The notes: generated by a model not told the origin, from the letters alone. Numbered from the stretch's first letter, positions 8,584 through 15,272 are shown. The stretch: DNA of 64,000 nucleotides from Acinetobacter defluvii (GCF_001704615.3 NZ_CP029397.2:1736001-1800000); one strand, 5' to 3'. A program made the numbers and translations.

Positions 8584-8645
8584 TGGCACGCCATACAGGA
8601 CTTAAACCTGTGCACCTAGACTCTAACCAACTGAGCTAATGGCGT
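8584..8645 (-). tRNA. tRNA-like gene lacking the anticodon arm
   Basis: Read on the minus strand from 8645, the acceptor helix is a perfect 7 bp (ACGCCAT with ATGGCGT). The D arm is GCTC-AGTTGGTTA-GAGT with the invariant GG. The T arm is ACAGG-TTTAAGT-CCTGT with a 7-nt loop, and the 3' end is an encoded G-CCA. Only eight bases (CTAGGTGC) join the D and T arms, so the whole anticodon stem-loop is missing. The total is 62 nt. It cannot decode. It may be a deleted phage tRNA, or a substrate for CCA-recognising or T-arm-recognising enzymes. Confidence 0.7.
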
Positions 8646-8648
8646 ATT

Positions 8649-8676
8649 AAAAAGGATGTGGTGATCTGCCACATCC
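8649..8676 (-). terminator. Terminator of the structured RNA
   Basis: On the minus strand GGATGTGG-CAGATCA-CCACATCC is an 8-bp stem with a 7-nt loop, followed by five T. It closes the structured segment just before the tRNA-like gene. Confidence 0.7.
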
Positions 8677-8995
8677 CTGCCTTAGATTACGATACTGATC
8701 AGCTCGGCAACTGATCTACCGCTACTCAACACGACTCACTTCTCAAAGTTAGCTATTGATCTGCTTTTGTGTCTTTCAATTCCATTTTGGCGGGGAGTCA
8801 CCCACAACTTAAGGCTCTGAGGCTAACTCAATGTGTGACGAAAACACATTGGATTCAAACCGATTTATACGGCTGGTTTCTGCATCCCACCGTTTGCGCT
8901 TATAGCTGAACAATTTGTACAGCGTCACAAATCGAAATCACCCTTGTTTCGGGTGGTGCACTACCCTTATACATATGTTGGCATAAGGCGCTATT
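8649..8995 (-). ncRNA. Candidate structured phage RNA (~345 nt)
   Basis: This segment is visibly richer in G and C than the DNA on both sides and is stopped in all minus-strand frames. It contains hairpins in close order: CCTTAT/ATAAGG (8965-8988), CACCC/GGGTG with a 7-nt loop (8939-8955), AAACC/GGTTT (8857-8879), an 8-bp CAATGTGT/ACACATTG hairpin (8829-8851) and GATCAG/CTGATC (8697-8716), then the terminator. The loop of the 8-bp hairpin can also pair with 8923-8928. A tRNA-like gene follows immediately. Large structured phage RNAs (for example ROOL and GOLLD) are often found beside tRNAs; I cannot say whether this belongs to any described class. Confidence 0.5.
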
Positions 8996-9001
8996 TAAAT
9001 T

Positions 9002-9043
9002 TTATACCTTGATACATATCGTTATCTTGATTTGCATACCCAT
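9002..9043 (-). CDS. Possible 13-residue leader peptide
   Basis: A 13-codon frame (MGMQIKITICIKV) has a strong ribosome binding site (AAGGTGA, 2-3 nt short of the usual spacing) and lies just before the structured RNA. A TATAAA box overlaps its end. It could be a leader peptide or chance; the length alone gives little support. Confidence 0.25.
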   Translation of the reverse strand: MGMQIKITICIKV

Positions 9044-9066
9044 GATCACCTTCTGCCTAAAGCAAC

Positions 9067-9090
9067 AAAAAGCCCACATTTCTGTGAGCT
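9067..9090 (-). terminator. Terminator after the 30-residue membrane protein gene
   Basis: On the minus strand AGCTCACA-GAAA-TGTGGGCT (8 bp with one G-T pair, GNRA-type loop) is followed by five T, 21 nt after the stop codon of the small gene at 9112. Confidence 0.75.
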
Positions 9091-9111
9091 TCTTTAGATT
9101 GATTAAACTTA

Positions 9112-9204
9112 CTACATTGGTAAATTTCCAATCATGTATACCAATGTTGTAAGCGCTAGGTACATAAAAACAAAAAACAAGAAATTTATAGAATTATTAA
9201 GCAT
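9112..9204 (-). CDS. 30-residue phage membrane protein
   Basis: A 30-codon gene has a textbook ribosome binding site (AAAGGGGA, 6 nt before the ATG) and its own terminator. The product is one transmembrane helix (about residues 8-26, FLFFVFMYLALTTLVYMIG) with a short polar N-terminus (MLNNSIN). It resembles nothing I can name. Small single-helix phage proteins include superinfection-exclusion factors, lysis regulators and anti-defence triggers, but nothing here chooses between these. It lies between the Q-like gene and the structured RNA. Confidence 0.6.
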   Translation of the reverse strand: MLNNSINFLFFVFMYLALTTLVYMIGNLPM

Positions 9205-9320
9205 TCAATTTCCCCTTTCATTTTTGCTGTACTTTTTTTATACAAAAATTAGAAAGAAATAACAAATATTTTTTTTGATATTTTATATCAAATTATTACA
9301 CATACTAAATTCCACTAAAC

Positions 9321-9352
9321 AAAAAAATACCCACTTATTTGGTGAGTGGGTA
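9321..9352 (-). terminator. Terminator of the early operon
   Basis: On the minus strand TACCCACT (9345-9352) pairs with AGTGGGTA (9328-9335) and seven T follow. It lies 79 nt after the Q-like gene and closes the early minus-strand operon. Confidence 0.85.
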
Positions 9353-9430
9353 TATTAATCGTACAATTTAGTGTGAATTACTATAACTTCGTCCACTATA
9401 GCAGAAATATGCCATATCCCGTATATACAG

Positions 9431-9940
9431 TCAAGTGAATTCAGTTTCTGTCTTTTTTAAAAACTTTTCGATTAGGAAATGAGGATAGCGTGACTTAATG
9501 AATGCTAACCCACATTTAATATCCTGTTGTATCTGCGACACATATGTATCATTACTTTTTGCAATATCTCGCACAGAATTACCCATAACATAATGTGACC
9601 AAATAACGCTGATCCACTCCTCAACAACCTCATCATCAATAGCTTGAATATCTAAAAATAACTTATGTATCGCACGAGCCTCATTACTATCTAACTGGCA
9701 ACACGTCCCTTTGCGACGTACACATAAACGATCCTTTAGCTCAACGTCATTCATATACATAGCCATCAATTTTTCACGCTGTTGCTGTGTAATACGTTTG
9801 GTTGGCATTGTTTTTACAACACGTACCATTGTTTCATTGTCACCATTGATCCAAGCACCGAGCTGACGGCACCATTCTTCAAAGCTATACTTCTTCCAAT
9901 TTGTTGCCTGCATAATTGTTATAGCTGCATTCATACTCAT
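9431..9940 (-). CDS. Q-like late antiterminator (probable)
   Basis: The 169-residue protein is the last gene of the early operon, where Q-type antiterminators sit. The layout fits phage antitermination protein Q: an N-terminal EEWCRQLGAWINGD segment and a C-terminal region EEWISVIWSHYVMGNSVRDIAKSN with a helix-turn-helix, ending GLAFIKSRYP. Q proteins let RNA polymerase pass terminators so that late genes are expressed. Here the target would be the terminators and packaging genes downstream on the same strand. The ATG at 9940 overlaps the stop of the preceding nuclease gene (TGATG), with a second ATG two codons later. Confidence 0.6.
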   Translation of the reverse strand: MSMNAAITIMQATNWKKYSFEEWCRQLGAWINGDNETMVRVVKTMPTKRITQQQREKLMAMYMNDVELKDRLCVRRKGTCCQLDSNEARAIHKLFLDIQAIDDEVVEEWISVIWSHYVMGNSVRDIAKSNDTYVSQIQQDIKCGLAFIKSRYPHFLIEKFLKKTETEFT

Positions 9941-10335
9941 CACCCAATCAACCGTCTAATCTCATCAATCGCCTTACCGCTTTTCACCTGCTCAGTGCTA
10001 TACCGATACACCGAATAACCCAATTCCTGAGCTGAATTGTATTTTTCCATATCCCCTAAATACCCCTTACCTCTCGTATGCCTCCCATTACTCCAGATAC
10101 CACCTTCAACCTCGATCAAAATCATTTTTCCAATTAGATGAAAATCAGCTCTCCACTTGCGTTCTGGATTAAATTTGAACTCGCTCTGAAACTCGATGTT
10201 GTACGTCTTTAAATGTTGAACGAGGGTAGCCTCTCCCTCGCTCACCACGCGTTCTTTTTTCACTGACACACGGCGTTTACTGCGGCGTGGTTTAGCGTAT
10301 TTAGCTTTGTAATCAGCGATGGAGATGCTGGACAC
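9940..10335 (-). CDS. PD-(D/E)XK nuclease-like phage protein (paralogue B)
   Basis: The 131-residue protein starts with a basic tail (YAKPRRSKRRVSVKKE) followed by a compact nuclease core: Glu in EGEATLVQHL (about 33), KWRADFHLIGKMILIEVEGG (about 61-80) with the metal-binding Asp and Glu, and DMEKYNSAQELGYSVYRYS. It is a paralogue of the protein at 6414-6854. In this operon position, between the replication genes and Q, phages commonly encode Holliday-junction resolvases or other recombination nucleases. A resolvase or nickase role is therefore plausible but not shown. Confidence 0.65.
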   Translation of the reverse strand: MSSISIADYKAKYAKPRRSKRRVSVKKERVVSEGEATLVQHLKTYNIEFQSEFKFNPERKWRADFHLIGKMILIEVEGGIWSNGRHTRGKGYLGDMEKYNSAQELGYSVYRYSTEQVKSGKAIDEIRRLIG

Positions 10336-10513
10336 TGGTACCTCGCTTAATCAAAGTGAAGCATCCATAATTCCCAACAAACTTCTGTCCACTATCATCA
10401 ATTGCAGCAACTACAAGATTTTTAACATGTGTAACAATGAGCGTACTTGTTGGCTGTTGCCATGCTTCAACGTCATGCATCACGCTATCACCAATACGAA
10501 ATGGGTTACTCAT
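10313..10513 (-). CDS. Small phage protein, unknown
   Basis: A 66-residue protein starts at an ATG preceded by AGGTGAG. It opens MSNPFRIGDSVMHDVE and continues with a small beta-rich region (STLIVTHVKNLVVAAID, then GNYGCFTLI) like an SH3-type barrel. It resembles short phage proteins that start with 'F-x-I-G-D-x-V', and its neighbours at 10506 and 11018 open in the same style. It overlaps the next gene by 23 bp. Function not known. Confidence 0.5.
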   Translation of the reverse strand: MSNPFRIGDSVMHDVEAWQQPTSTLIVTHVKNLVVAAIDDSGQKFVGNYGCFTLIKRGTSVQHLHR

Positions 10514-11021
10514 GCTCACCTCGCAGGGCTTCAACCAAATCAACATTAATTAATTGCTCAGCATCATCCCTATAACCTTGATCATTCCATGCCTGAATCA
10601 AGCTCAAAGCCTCTTTAATCCGATTATCTTTCTCAACCAATACTTCACCCATTGCATTAATCGTAAACCGATGACCCTCAATCATTGCCCAAAGTCTACG
10701 AGCCAAACGAACAGATAAAATTTCATACTGACCATTACGACGGATAAACAAACGCTCGCCATGTTGAAAAACTAATGTTTGATATTCTGGTGATACTTCA
10801 ATCCACTTCTTAAATTCAGTTTCAGCATCATCATTAATTACAACTACATCAGCTTCAGAGCACATAAAAGTTTGACCACTATCAAGACGACCATATACAT
10901 AACCATCTTCAGCACGGTCAATTACACCCTCACCCTCAATTTTCTTGCCTGAGAATTCGGTATGGTTTTCACTGAGAAAATCAACATGAACTCTATTGCC
11001 TGCTTTGAACTCGTTATTCAC
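10506..11021 (-). CDS. Phage protein, unknown, GTG start
   Basis: The 171-residue protein begins NNEFKAGNRVHVDFL, a small barrel-like N-terminus with the same 'G-x-x-V' pattern as its neighbours, followed by DGYVYGRLDSGQTFMCSE. The second half (about 80-170) is helical and acidic. The start is GTG at 11021, 3-4 nt after a GGAGGT site and overlapping the previous stop (GTGA), so translation is coupled. No domain recognised. Confidence 0.55.
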   Translation of the reverse strand: MNNEFKAGNRVHVDFLSENHTEFSGKKIEGEGVIDRAEDGYVYGRLDSGQTFMCSEADVVVINDDAETEFKKWIEVSPEYQTLVFQHGERLFIRRNGQYEILSVRLARRLWAMIEGHRFTINAMGEVLVEKDNRIKEALSLIQAWNDQGYRDDAEQLINVDLVEALRGEHE

Positions 11022-11200
11022 ACCGCACCTCCAAAAACTTTAGGACCATCCCAAGCCTTACAATCTTCGGCTTTAACCCAACCGATTGTGTTTGAACCAA
11101 ATCCCAACCACTTCACACCCTTGCTGATTCGAACCTGTTTAATCATATTTGGGCGACCTGTGCTTGGGTGTGTGACGTATTTACCTATTTGGAAATTCAT
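11018..11200 (-). CDS. Small phage protein, unknown
   Basis: A 60-residue protein (MNFQIGKYVTHPSTGRPNMI...) has the same short barrel-like pattern as the proteins at 10313 and 10506, with conserved Gly and Trp (GVKWLGFGSNTIGWVKAED). Its ATG overlaps the stop of the preceding gene (ATGA), and AGAGGTG lies upstream. Three adjacent genes with similar N-termini suggest a small duplicated family, perhaps regulatory. Confidence 0.5.
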   Translation of the reverse strand: MNFQIGKYVTHPSTGRPNMIKQVRISKGVKWLGFGSNTIGWVKAEDCKAWDGPKVFGGAV

Positions 11201-11706
11201 GCAGCACCTCTATTCTTCACATGCTGCGCCCAACCCTTACAAGGCTTCATGCACTTACGATCTTTTTCGGTAGGCACATCAAGGTTCTCAACACCTTCAT
11301 GACAATAAAAAATAGATTCCGAATTCAACGCTGTCATTAGATCGGACTGTGTTGTCAGGCAATGATTTGCAAGAGTTCCATGACGGTATGCACAGCCATC
11401 GCATAAAACCTTCTGGTTTGGTGCTTTCTTTGCCAAGATCAGTCCATTTAGAGCACCATGAAAACTAGGTGAGATTAATTTTTCAATTGTATTTGGATGC
11501 ATATCACCCGATGTGACTAGATGCAGATATAGTGTTTCATCACAAGAAGCGGCGTAATTCACTGAAATATTCAGAACGCTGTTAAGCAATACCAATAACT
11601 CATCATTCGATTTGCCGCCAAATTGAGCTTGGATTGCTTGCAAGCGATCTGCCTCAGGCAATTGGATAATATCTGTTAGTGCAAGAATAGACTGCTTATC
11701 AAACAT
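11197..11706 (-). CDS. Cysteine-rich phage protein, probable zinc binder
   Basis: The 169-residue protein has a helical N-terminal half (SILALTDIIQLPEADRLQ...) and a C-terminal half with CDGCAYRHG (about 107) and further cysteines at HCL, FYCHEG and RKCMKPCKG, a spacing that suggests one or two metal sites. The ATG at 11706 has GGAGGTCGTC immediately before it and is preferred to an upstream start. It follows the helicase loader gene with an 8-bp overlap and may act in replication, but no family is recognised. Confidence 0.5.
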   Translation of the reverse strand: MFDKQSILALTDIIQLPEADRLQAIQAQFGGKSNDELLVLLNSVLNISVNYAASCDETLYLHLVTSGDMHPNTIEKLISPSFHGALNGLILAKKAPNQKVLCDGCAYRHGTLANHCLTTQSDLMTALNSESIFYCHEGVENLDVPTEKDRKCMKPCKGWAQHVKNRGAA

Positions 11707-12457
11707 GACGACCTCCAACACGCTGATCCGCCCAATTACACTCAACCACCATCAATCCATCATGCTGAAAACGAGACCAAAGACGATCTCCTAGATCTTT
11801 CTGCAATTCAGCCAAAGTAAAATTCGAAATAAGCATGGTTGGCTTGCCTGCGCCATAACGTGCATATAAAACTTTATGAATCAGCTCCAAGCGCTTTTCA
11901 CGATCGTGCAAACCATACTCATCTAGGATCAGTAGGTTGTATTGCGTAAAATCATGAATTACAGATTCCTCAGATTGACCTTTGCTATCCTTGTCCCATG
12001 CATTCATGATTCGTTGTGCAAGTTCTTCGCTTGTGATGTAACGAACATAAAGCCCTTTGTTAAGTAAGGTTCTTGCTGTTGCACAAGCTAAATGGGTTTT
12101 ACCCACACCAGTACTACCCACCATAATCAAATTGGATTTAACACCTGTTGCAATCGATTTGGTGTAATTCACACATTGGCTTCTTGCATTCGCTTGACCA
12201 AGATTGTTTGAATCCAACATGTAATTTCTAAATCCTGAATTTGCATGACGAGCTGGAAGCATTGCTCCTGAAAAATGTTTATCGCGAACCATACGATCAA
12301 CTTCAGCTTGGCGATCTTGATTCGTTGTTTCAACATCATTCACGGCGCATTTAGGGCAAATTTGATATGGTCCTGATTGAACCTTGGCAACTCGGTGTGT
12401 AGCGCAATACGCTTCCACCTGTTGAAAACCGTGGTTGATTAGAGAAATTGCATTCAT
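11699..12457 (-). CDS. DnaC-like replicative helicase loader
   Basis: The 252-residue AAA+ ATPase resembles DnaC/IstB. The N-terminus carries a zinc-like CATHRVAKV...CPKCA cluster (about residues 18-39), as in several phage loaders. Walker A is MVGSTGVGKTHLA (about 112-124) and Walker B is YNLLILDEYGLHD (about 170-182). Family knowledge: these proteins place the replicative helicase DnaB at the phage origin. The gene follows the O-like initiator with stop and start sharing one base, the lambda O-P layout. Confidence 0.85.
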   Translation of the reverse strand: MNAISLINHGFQQVEAYCATHRVAKVQSGPYQICPKCAVNDVETTNQDRQAEVDRMVRDKHFSGAMLPARHANSGFRNYMLDSNNLGQANARSQCVNYTKSIATGVKSNLIMVGSTGVGKTHLACATARTLLNKGLYVRYITSEELAQRIMNAWDKDSKGQSEESVIHDFTQYNLLILDEYGLHDREKRLELIHKVLYARYGAGKPTMLISNFTLAELQKDLGDRLWSRFQHDGLMVVECNWADQRVGGRHV

Positions 12458-13362
12458 CAGTAAAAGTCCTCCGGTATTTCAACTGGCTCAACATGACCTT
12501 GGAATTCAGGAATATCTTTCCATGCATCGTTGACGTTGCGATTTATAGGTTGAGTTTTTTTGTTTTCAGAGCGTGTTGGTTTTTTCGCTGTTGATTTATT
12601 GCGCTTAATCCACTTCACAAAATTTGAATACATTTGCGTGTCAGTGATTTTTCCTAGTTTTAAGTTTGGTGAATAATGCGAATTCACCTCAATCAAAACT
12701 TGTTCGGCTTGGTCTCGTGTCATTGGTTGTTCACCAGAGCGCTGCAACCAAGAATTCAAAGAATGCAAATCAGGTACCCAAAGATTTAAAACTTCATCAA
12801 CAGAATTTTTAGGCGAATTCTCTTGTGTGTTTATATCTGTAGTAATCTCTGTAGTATTCTCTGTATTTGTCCCCCTTTTGAAATGGGGAGCCTCCCCATT
12901 TGAAAAGGTAGACCCTCCCTCTTTTGAAACAGGGAGGGTGGTCATTTCAAAAAGCACAGGGGCAATCAATTCAATAAATAAAACATTGTTATATTTCTGA
13001 CCATTAGCTTCAACTGTACGAAAATGACGTTTGATCACTCCGATTTTTTCTAAACGATCAAAAGCATCTTTTACTTGCAGCTTTGAAAACCCAAATTGAT
13101 CAGAAAAACTTTGGTAAGATCGTTGCAAAAGGTCTGCTTTAAACTTCTTTTTTACCCGTACAATTTGTCCAGAATACTCATCTCGCACCACAGTCGGACG
13201 ATGCCAATAGACGATTTCAGAAAGTAAAACAATTGCATTTAAATCTGGTTTTCCGCTCTCTAAACAAAATGTGCTAAACCAGCTTGTAGGTAAAATATTT
13301 CCCTCGAGGTGTACACTCCCCACTTGATCTACAACATCATGTCCAGTGCTAAAATAACTCAT
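12457..13362 (-). CDS. O-like phage replication initiator
   Basis: The 301-residue protein has an N-terminal winged-helix region (about 20-135; LNAIVLLSEIVYWHRPTV and GFSKLQVKDAFDRLEKIGVI are typical of phage replication proteins). A low-complexity Thr/Asn/Glu linker (about 155-185) follows, then a C-terminal DnaT/O-like domain (NFVKWIKRNK near 250). It should bind the origin and recruit the DnaC-like loader encoded next. Its linker codons coincide with repeated DNA that looks like the origin itself (see 12836-12929). The ATG follows AGGTGAGC, which lies within the end of a tiny upstream gene. Confidence 0.75.
   Translation of the reverse strand: MSYFSTGHDVVDQVGSVHLEGNILPTSWFSTFCLESGKPDLNAIVLLSEIVYWHRPTVVRDEYSGQIVRVKKKFKADLLQRSYQSFSDQFGFSKLQVKDAFDRLEKIGVIKRHFRTVEANGQKYNNVLFIELIAPVLFEMTTLPVSKEGGSTFSNGEAPHFKRGTNTENTTEITTDINTQENSPKNSVDEVLNLWVPDLHSLNSWLQRSGEQPMTRDQAEQVLIEVNSHYSPNLKLGKITDTQMYSNFVKWIKRNKSTAKKPTRSENKKTQPINRNVNDAWKDIPEFQGHVEPVEIPEDFY
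12836..12929 (-). other. Candidate phage replication origin inside the initiator gene
   Basis: Read on the minus strand, three iteron-like repeats TTTCAAA-A/T-G-N-GGGA start 22-24 bp apart (12929-12913, 12905-12890, 12883-12869). G-rich inverted repeats join them (10-bp arms around 12891, and CCCTCCCT/AGGGAGGG at 12913-12938). Immediately after comes an AT-rich block of three 12-bp tandem units related to GA-TTACTACAGA (12836-12871). Iterons followed by an AT-rich block within the O gene is the arrangement of the lambda origin. Confidence 0.5.
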
Positions 13363-13365
13363 TGC

Positions 13366-13476
13366 TCACCTTCCTTGATCTGTAGAAAACGACCGTACTT
13401 CGCAACACGCTTCGCACGGATTAAACTCGCTACATTTGCCAGAGCACGGGTATTTTGGTATATTAGGGTTCTTCAT
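13366..13476 (-). CDS. 36-residue cysteine-rich phage protein
   Basis: A 36-codon gene fits exactly between its neighbours: its ATG overlaps the stop of the gene before (4 bp), and its last codons supply the ribosome binding site of the initiator gene. The product has five cysteines in 15 residues (CSGKCSEFNPCEACCEV), which suggests a small zinc-binding knuckle. The rest is short and polar. Function unknown. Confidence 0.55.
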   Translation of the reverse strand: MKNPNIPKYPCSGKCSEFNPCEACCEVRSFSTDQGR

Positions 13477-13820
13477 TTCATTGATCCTAAAGATTGATGA
13501 GCAGAAAAAGCTTGAGGTGCGAACTCGGGCTTTTTTTGTGCCTCAGATTTGGTTAAAAAATTTAATAAACTTTTGAATACACCTGTATTCTTTGGTGTAT
13601 ACGATGTATTCAATGTATACGTTGGTATACTTTCTGATTCATGTAAAAACTGAGACTCAGTTAAATCAATTAGGTTTTCAGCTATGAGTCTTTGTTTTAT
13701 TGCTTCACGAATCCAATCGCTACGATTGGCACTAATACTATCTATTGCTTCGTTCCAGTCAGCTGGAAGTCTTGCTGATACTAGAGTTCCTAGTTTGGGT
13801 TGGATGAAAGTTGAGGACAT
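13473..13820 (-). CDS. Phage protein with ribbon-helix-helix-like N-terminus
   Basis: The 115-residue protein contains LGTLVSARLPADWNEAID and NRSDWIREAIKQRLIAENL (about 10-50), the strand-helix-helix pattern of ribbon-helix-helix regulators. The C-terminal half is Ser/Thr/Gln-rich and probably disordered. It lies between the Cro-like gene and the replication genes, a place where CII-like or other early regulators occur. DNA binding is inferred from pattern only. Confidence 0.5.
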   Translation of the reverse strand: MSSTFIQPKLGTLVSARLPADWNEAIDSISANRSDWIREAIKQRLIAENLIDLTESQFLHESESIPTYTLNTSYTPKNTGVFKSLLNFLTKSEAQKKPEFAPQAFSAHQSLGSMK

Positions 13821-13829
13821 GAATAGCTC

Positions 13830-14093
13830 CTATGCAAGTTGACTCGCTATTTGAAGATTGCTATTGCGCAAATAATTAAAATCAGCATCAGGACACAGTA
13901 AATCGCATGAAACCTGTCCATTGCTTGCTTTATCAATACGAATAGCCAGTGGAGCGCCACACTTCTTATTGACATAAATAATTTGCTGTAAGTTTCCAAC
14001 AGTGGTTAAACACTCTTTTGCAAATGCTTTACGGCGCTCTGGGGTTAGACCTAAAAAATAACTTTTTAGTTGTTCAGTATTTGATGAAGTCAT
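13830..14093 (-). CDS. Cro/YdaS-like regulator
   Basis: The 87-residue protein starts the early minus-strand operon, divergent from the CI-type repressor. Its core (TPERRKAFAKECLTTVGNLQQI, then GAPLAIRIDKASNGQVSCDLLCPD) follows the helix-turn-helix pattern of YdaS/Cro-like proteins. By position it should bind the shared operators and oppose the repressor. The intergenic operator region ends only 10 bp before its start codon. Confidence 0.7.
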   Translation of the reverse strand: MTSSNTEQLKSYFLGLTPERRKAFAKECLTTVGNLQQIIYVNKKCGAPLAIRIDKASNGQVSCDLLCPDADFNYLRNSNLQIASQLA

Positions 14094-14103
14094 TCCTATA
14101 ACC

Positions 14104-14209
14104 TTTACTAAATTATTTAGTAAATACTAATTTTAATTATGATTCATGTCAACAGAAGTTTAGCAATTACGAATTTACTTTTTACTAAAAACTATATGAA
14201 ATACTAAAT
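14104..14209. promoter_or_regulatory. CI/Cro operator region
   Basis: The divergent control region carries TTTAGTA-AA-TACTAAt at 14116-14131. It also has an overlapping inverted repeat TTTACTAAA-TTA-TTTAGTAAA (14104-14124) and isolated half-sites near 14181-14190 and 14202-14208. The core ATTTAGTAAATACTA recurs exactly, twice, at 18.2 kb. Repeats of one palindrome between a repressor and a Cro-like gene are most simply phage operators. Confidence 0.7.
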
Positions 14210-14983
14210 ATGGATACGATCACATTAAGACGCAAAAATTTGCGCACAGCTATTAATGCTGCTCTTGAAAATAACGGTTTTAAATCGGATGTTGCTTTTT
14301 GCGAACACTATGATTTAAACCCTAGTCATATCTCTCAACTCATGAATGGTCATGGGAGTTTTGGGGAGCGAGCAGCTCGTAATCTTGAAAAGAAAGTTGG
14401 ATGGGATGAGGGTCTATTAGATAAGCCAATCTTAGACTTAGAAAAAAATAATAACGAACATAAAGCTTTAGAAAATTCTAAGGGTGATATTCATTTTTCT
14501 CCAGTTGAGTTCAGGAGTGCGGATACAAAAGGTCGCCCAGGTAATGTACGCATCCCTGTTTATAAAGATGTAAAAGCTTCTTGTGGTGCGGGTATAGAAA
14601 ACTTTTTAGAGGATGCTAGTGAGTATCTGGATATTGACTCACAGATCCTAAAGCTTATGGGTATACAAACTAATCCTAAAAATCTAAAAATTATCTATTC
14701 TGCTGAATACAGTATGTACCCTACTGTTGCTCCTGATAGCCCGCTCTTTGTAGATGTTTCTGATAAAGATCCAAATAATTTAAAAAGTGGCAATGTTTAT
14801 GTGTTCACTCATAATCATGAGTTAAGAATGAAGCGGGTTTTCGTGAGCTATGGATCTAACACAGTAAAACTCACAAGTGACAATCCTGATAAAAATAGAT
14901 ACCCAGATGAATTTATTACCAATGAACAGCTTAATGAAATTAATTTTGTGGGGCGTTTAGAGTTGGCTTTGGTTAAGCCATAA
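14210..14983 (+). CDS. CI-type prophage repressor (LexA-like S24 peptidase)
   Basis: The 257-residue protein has an N-terminal helix-turn-helix (about 18-50; DVAFCEHYDLNPSHISQLMN) and a C-terminal S24 self-cleavage domain (about 115-257). The catalytic Ser lies in AEYSMYPTV (about 166) and the Lys in RMKRVF (about 207). A likely cleavage bond lies in KASCGAG (about 126-132). Family knowledge: such repressors hold the prophage silent and cut themselves when RecA is activated by DNA damage. The gene is intact, so the lysogen is probably inducible by that route. Confidence 0.9.
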   Translation: MDTITLRRKNLRTAINAALENNGFKSDVAFCEHYDLNPSHISQLMNGHGSFGERAARNLEKKVGWDEGLLDKPILDLEKNNNEHKALENSKGDIHFSPVEFRSADTKGRPGNVRIPVYKDVKASCGAGIENFLEDASEYLDIDSQILKLMGIQTNPKNLKIIYSAEYSMYPTVAPDSPLFVDVSDKDPNNLKSGNVYVFTHNHELRMKRVFVSYGSNTVKLTSDNPDKNRYPDEFITNEQLNEINFVGRLELALVKP

Positions 14984-15024
14984 AACACCTTGTAGATAAA
15001 ACTTTTAAAGAGGAAAAGAATAAT

Positions 15025-15228
15025 ATGCTACCCACTTATCCAGTAAATGAAATCTTAGATAGAGTCCGAGCTGCTGCGGCTGAGGGTTCAGACCTTCATC
15101 TAACATCAGAGGAAACAAAATTATTGGCAGAAGGTATTGGTCATCTGCGCATGATTCCAGTGTTAACTATGGAGCAAGTTGCCAAATTACCAGGGCAACC
15201 AATGTTTCCTAAGAAAACGGATAATTAA
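15025..15228 (+). CDS. Small phage protein, unknown
   Basis: A 67-residue protein (MLPTYPVNEILDRVRAAAAE...) has a good ribosome binding site (AGAGGAAAA) and follows the repressor gene at 41 bp, probably in the same lysogenic transcript. It is mainly helical with no domain recognised. Expression from a dormant prophage would make it a candidate moron. Confidence 0.5.
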   Translation: MLPTYPVNEILDRVRAAAAEGSDLHLTSEETKLLAEGIGHLRMIPVLTMEQVAKLPGQPMFPKKTDN

Positions 15229-15272
15229 AACTGCGAACCCGACGCAACTTACTGATCGGGTGGAGAAATGAA

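Noticed and set aside
8654..8740. Minus-strand segment ending GATCACCA looks like a second tRNA with a CGT anticodon.
   Set aside because: The acceptor 3' strand GCAGATC has no partner at the expected 5' place, the anticodon stem does not pair, and there is no TTC T-loop. It fits better as part of the structured RNA and its terminator.
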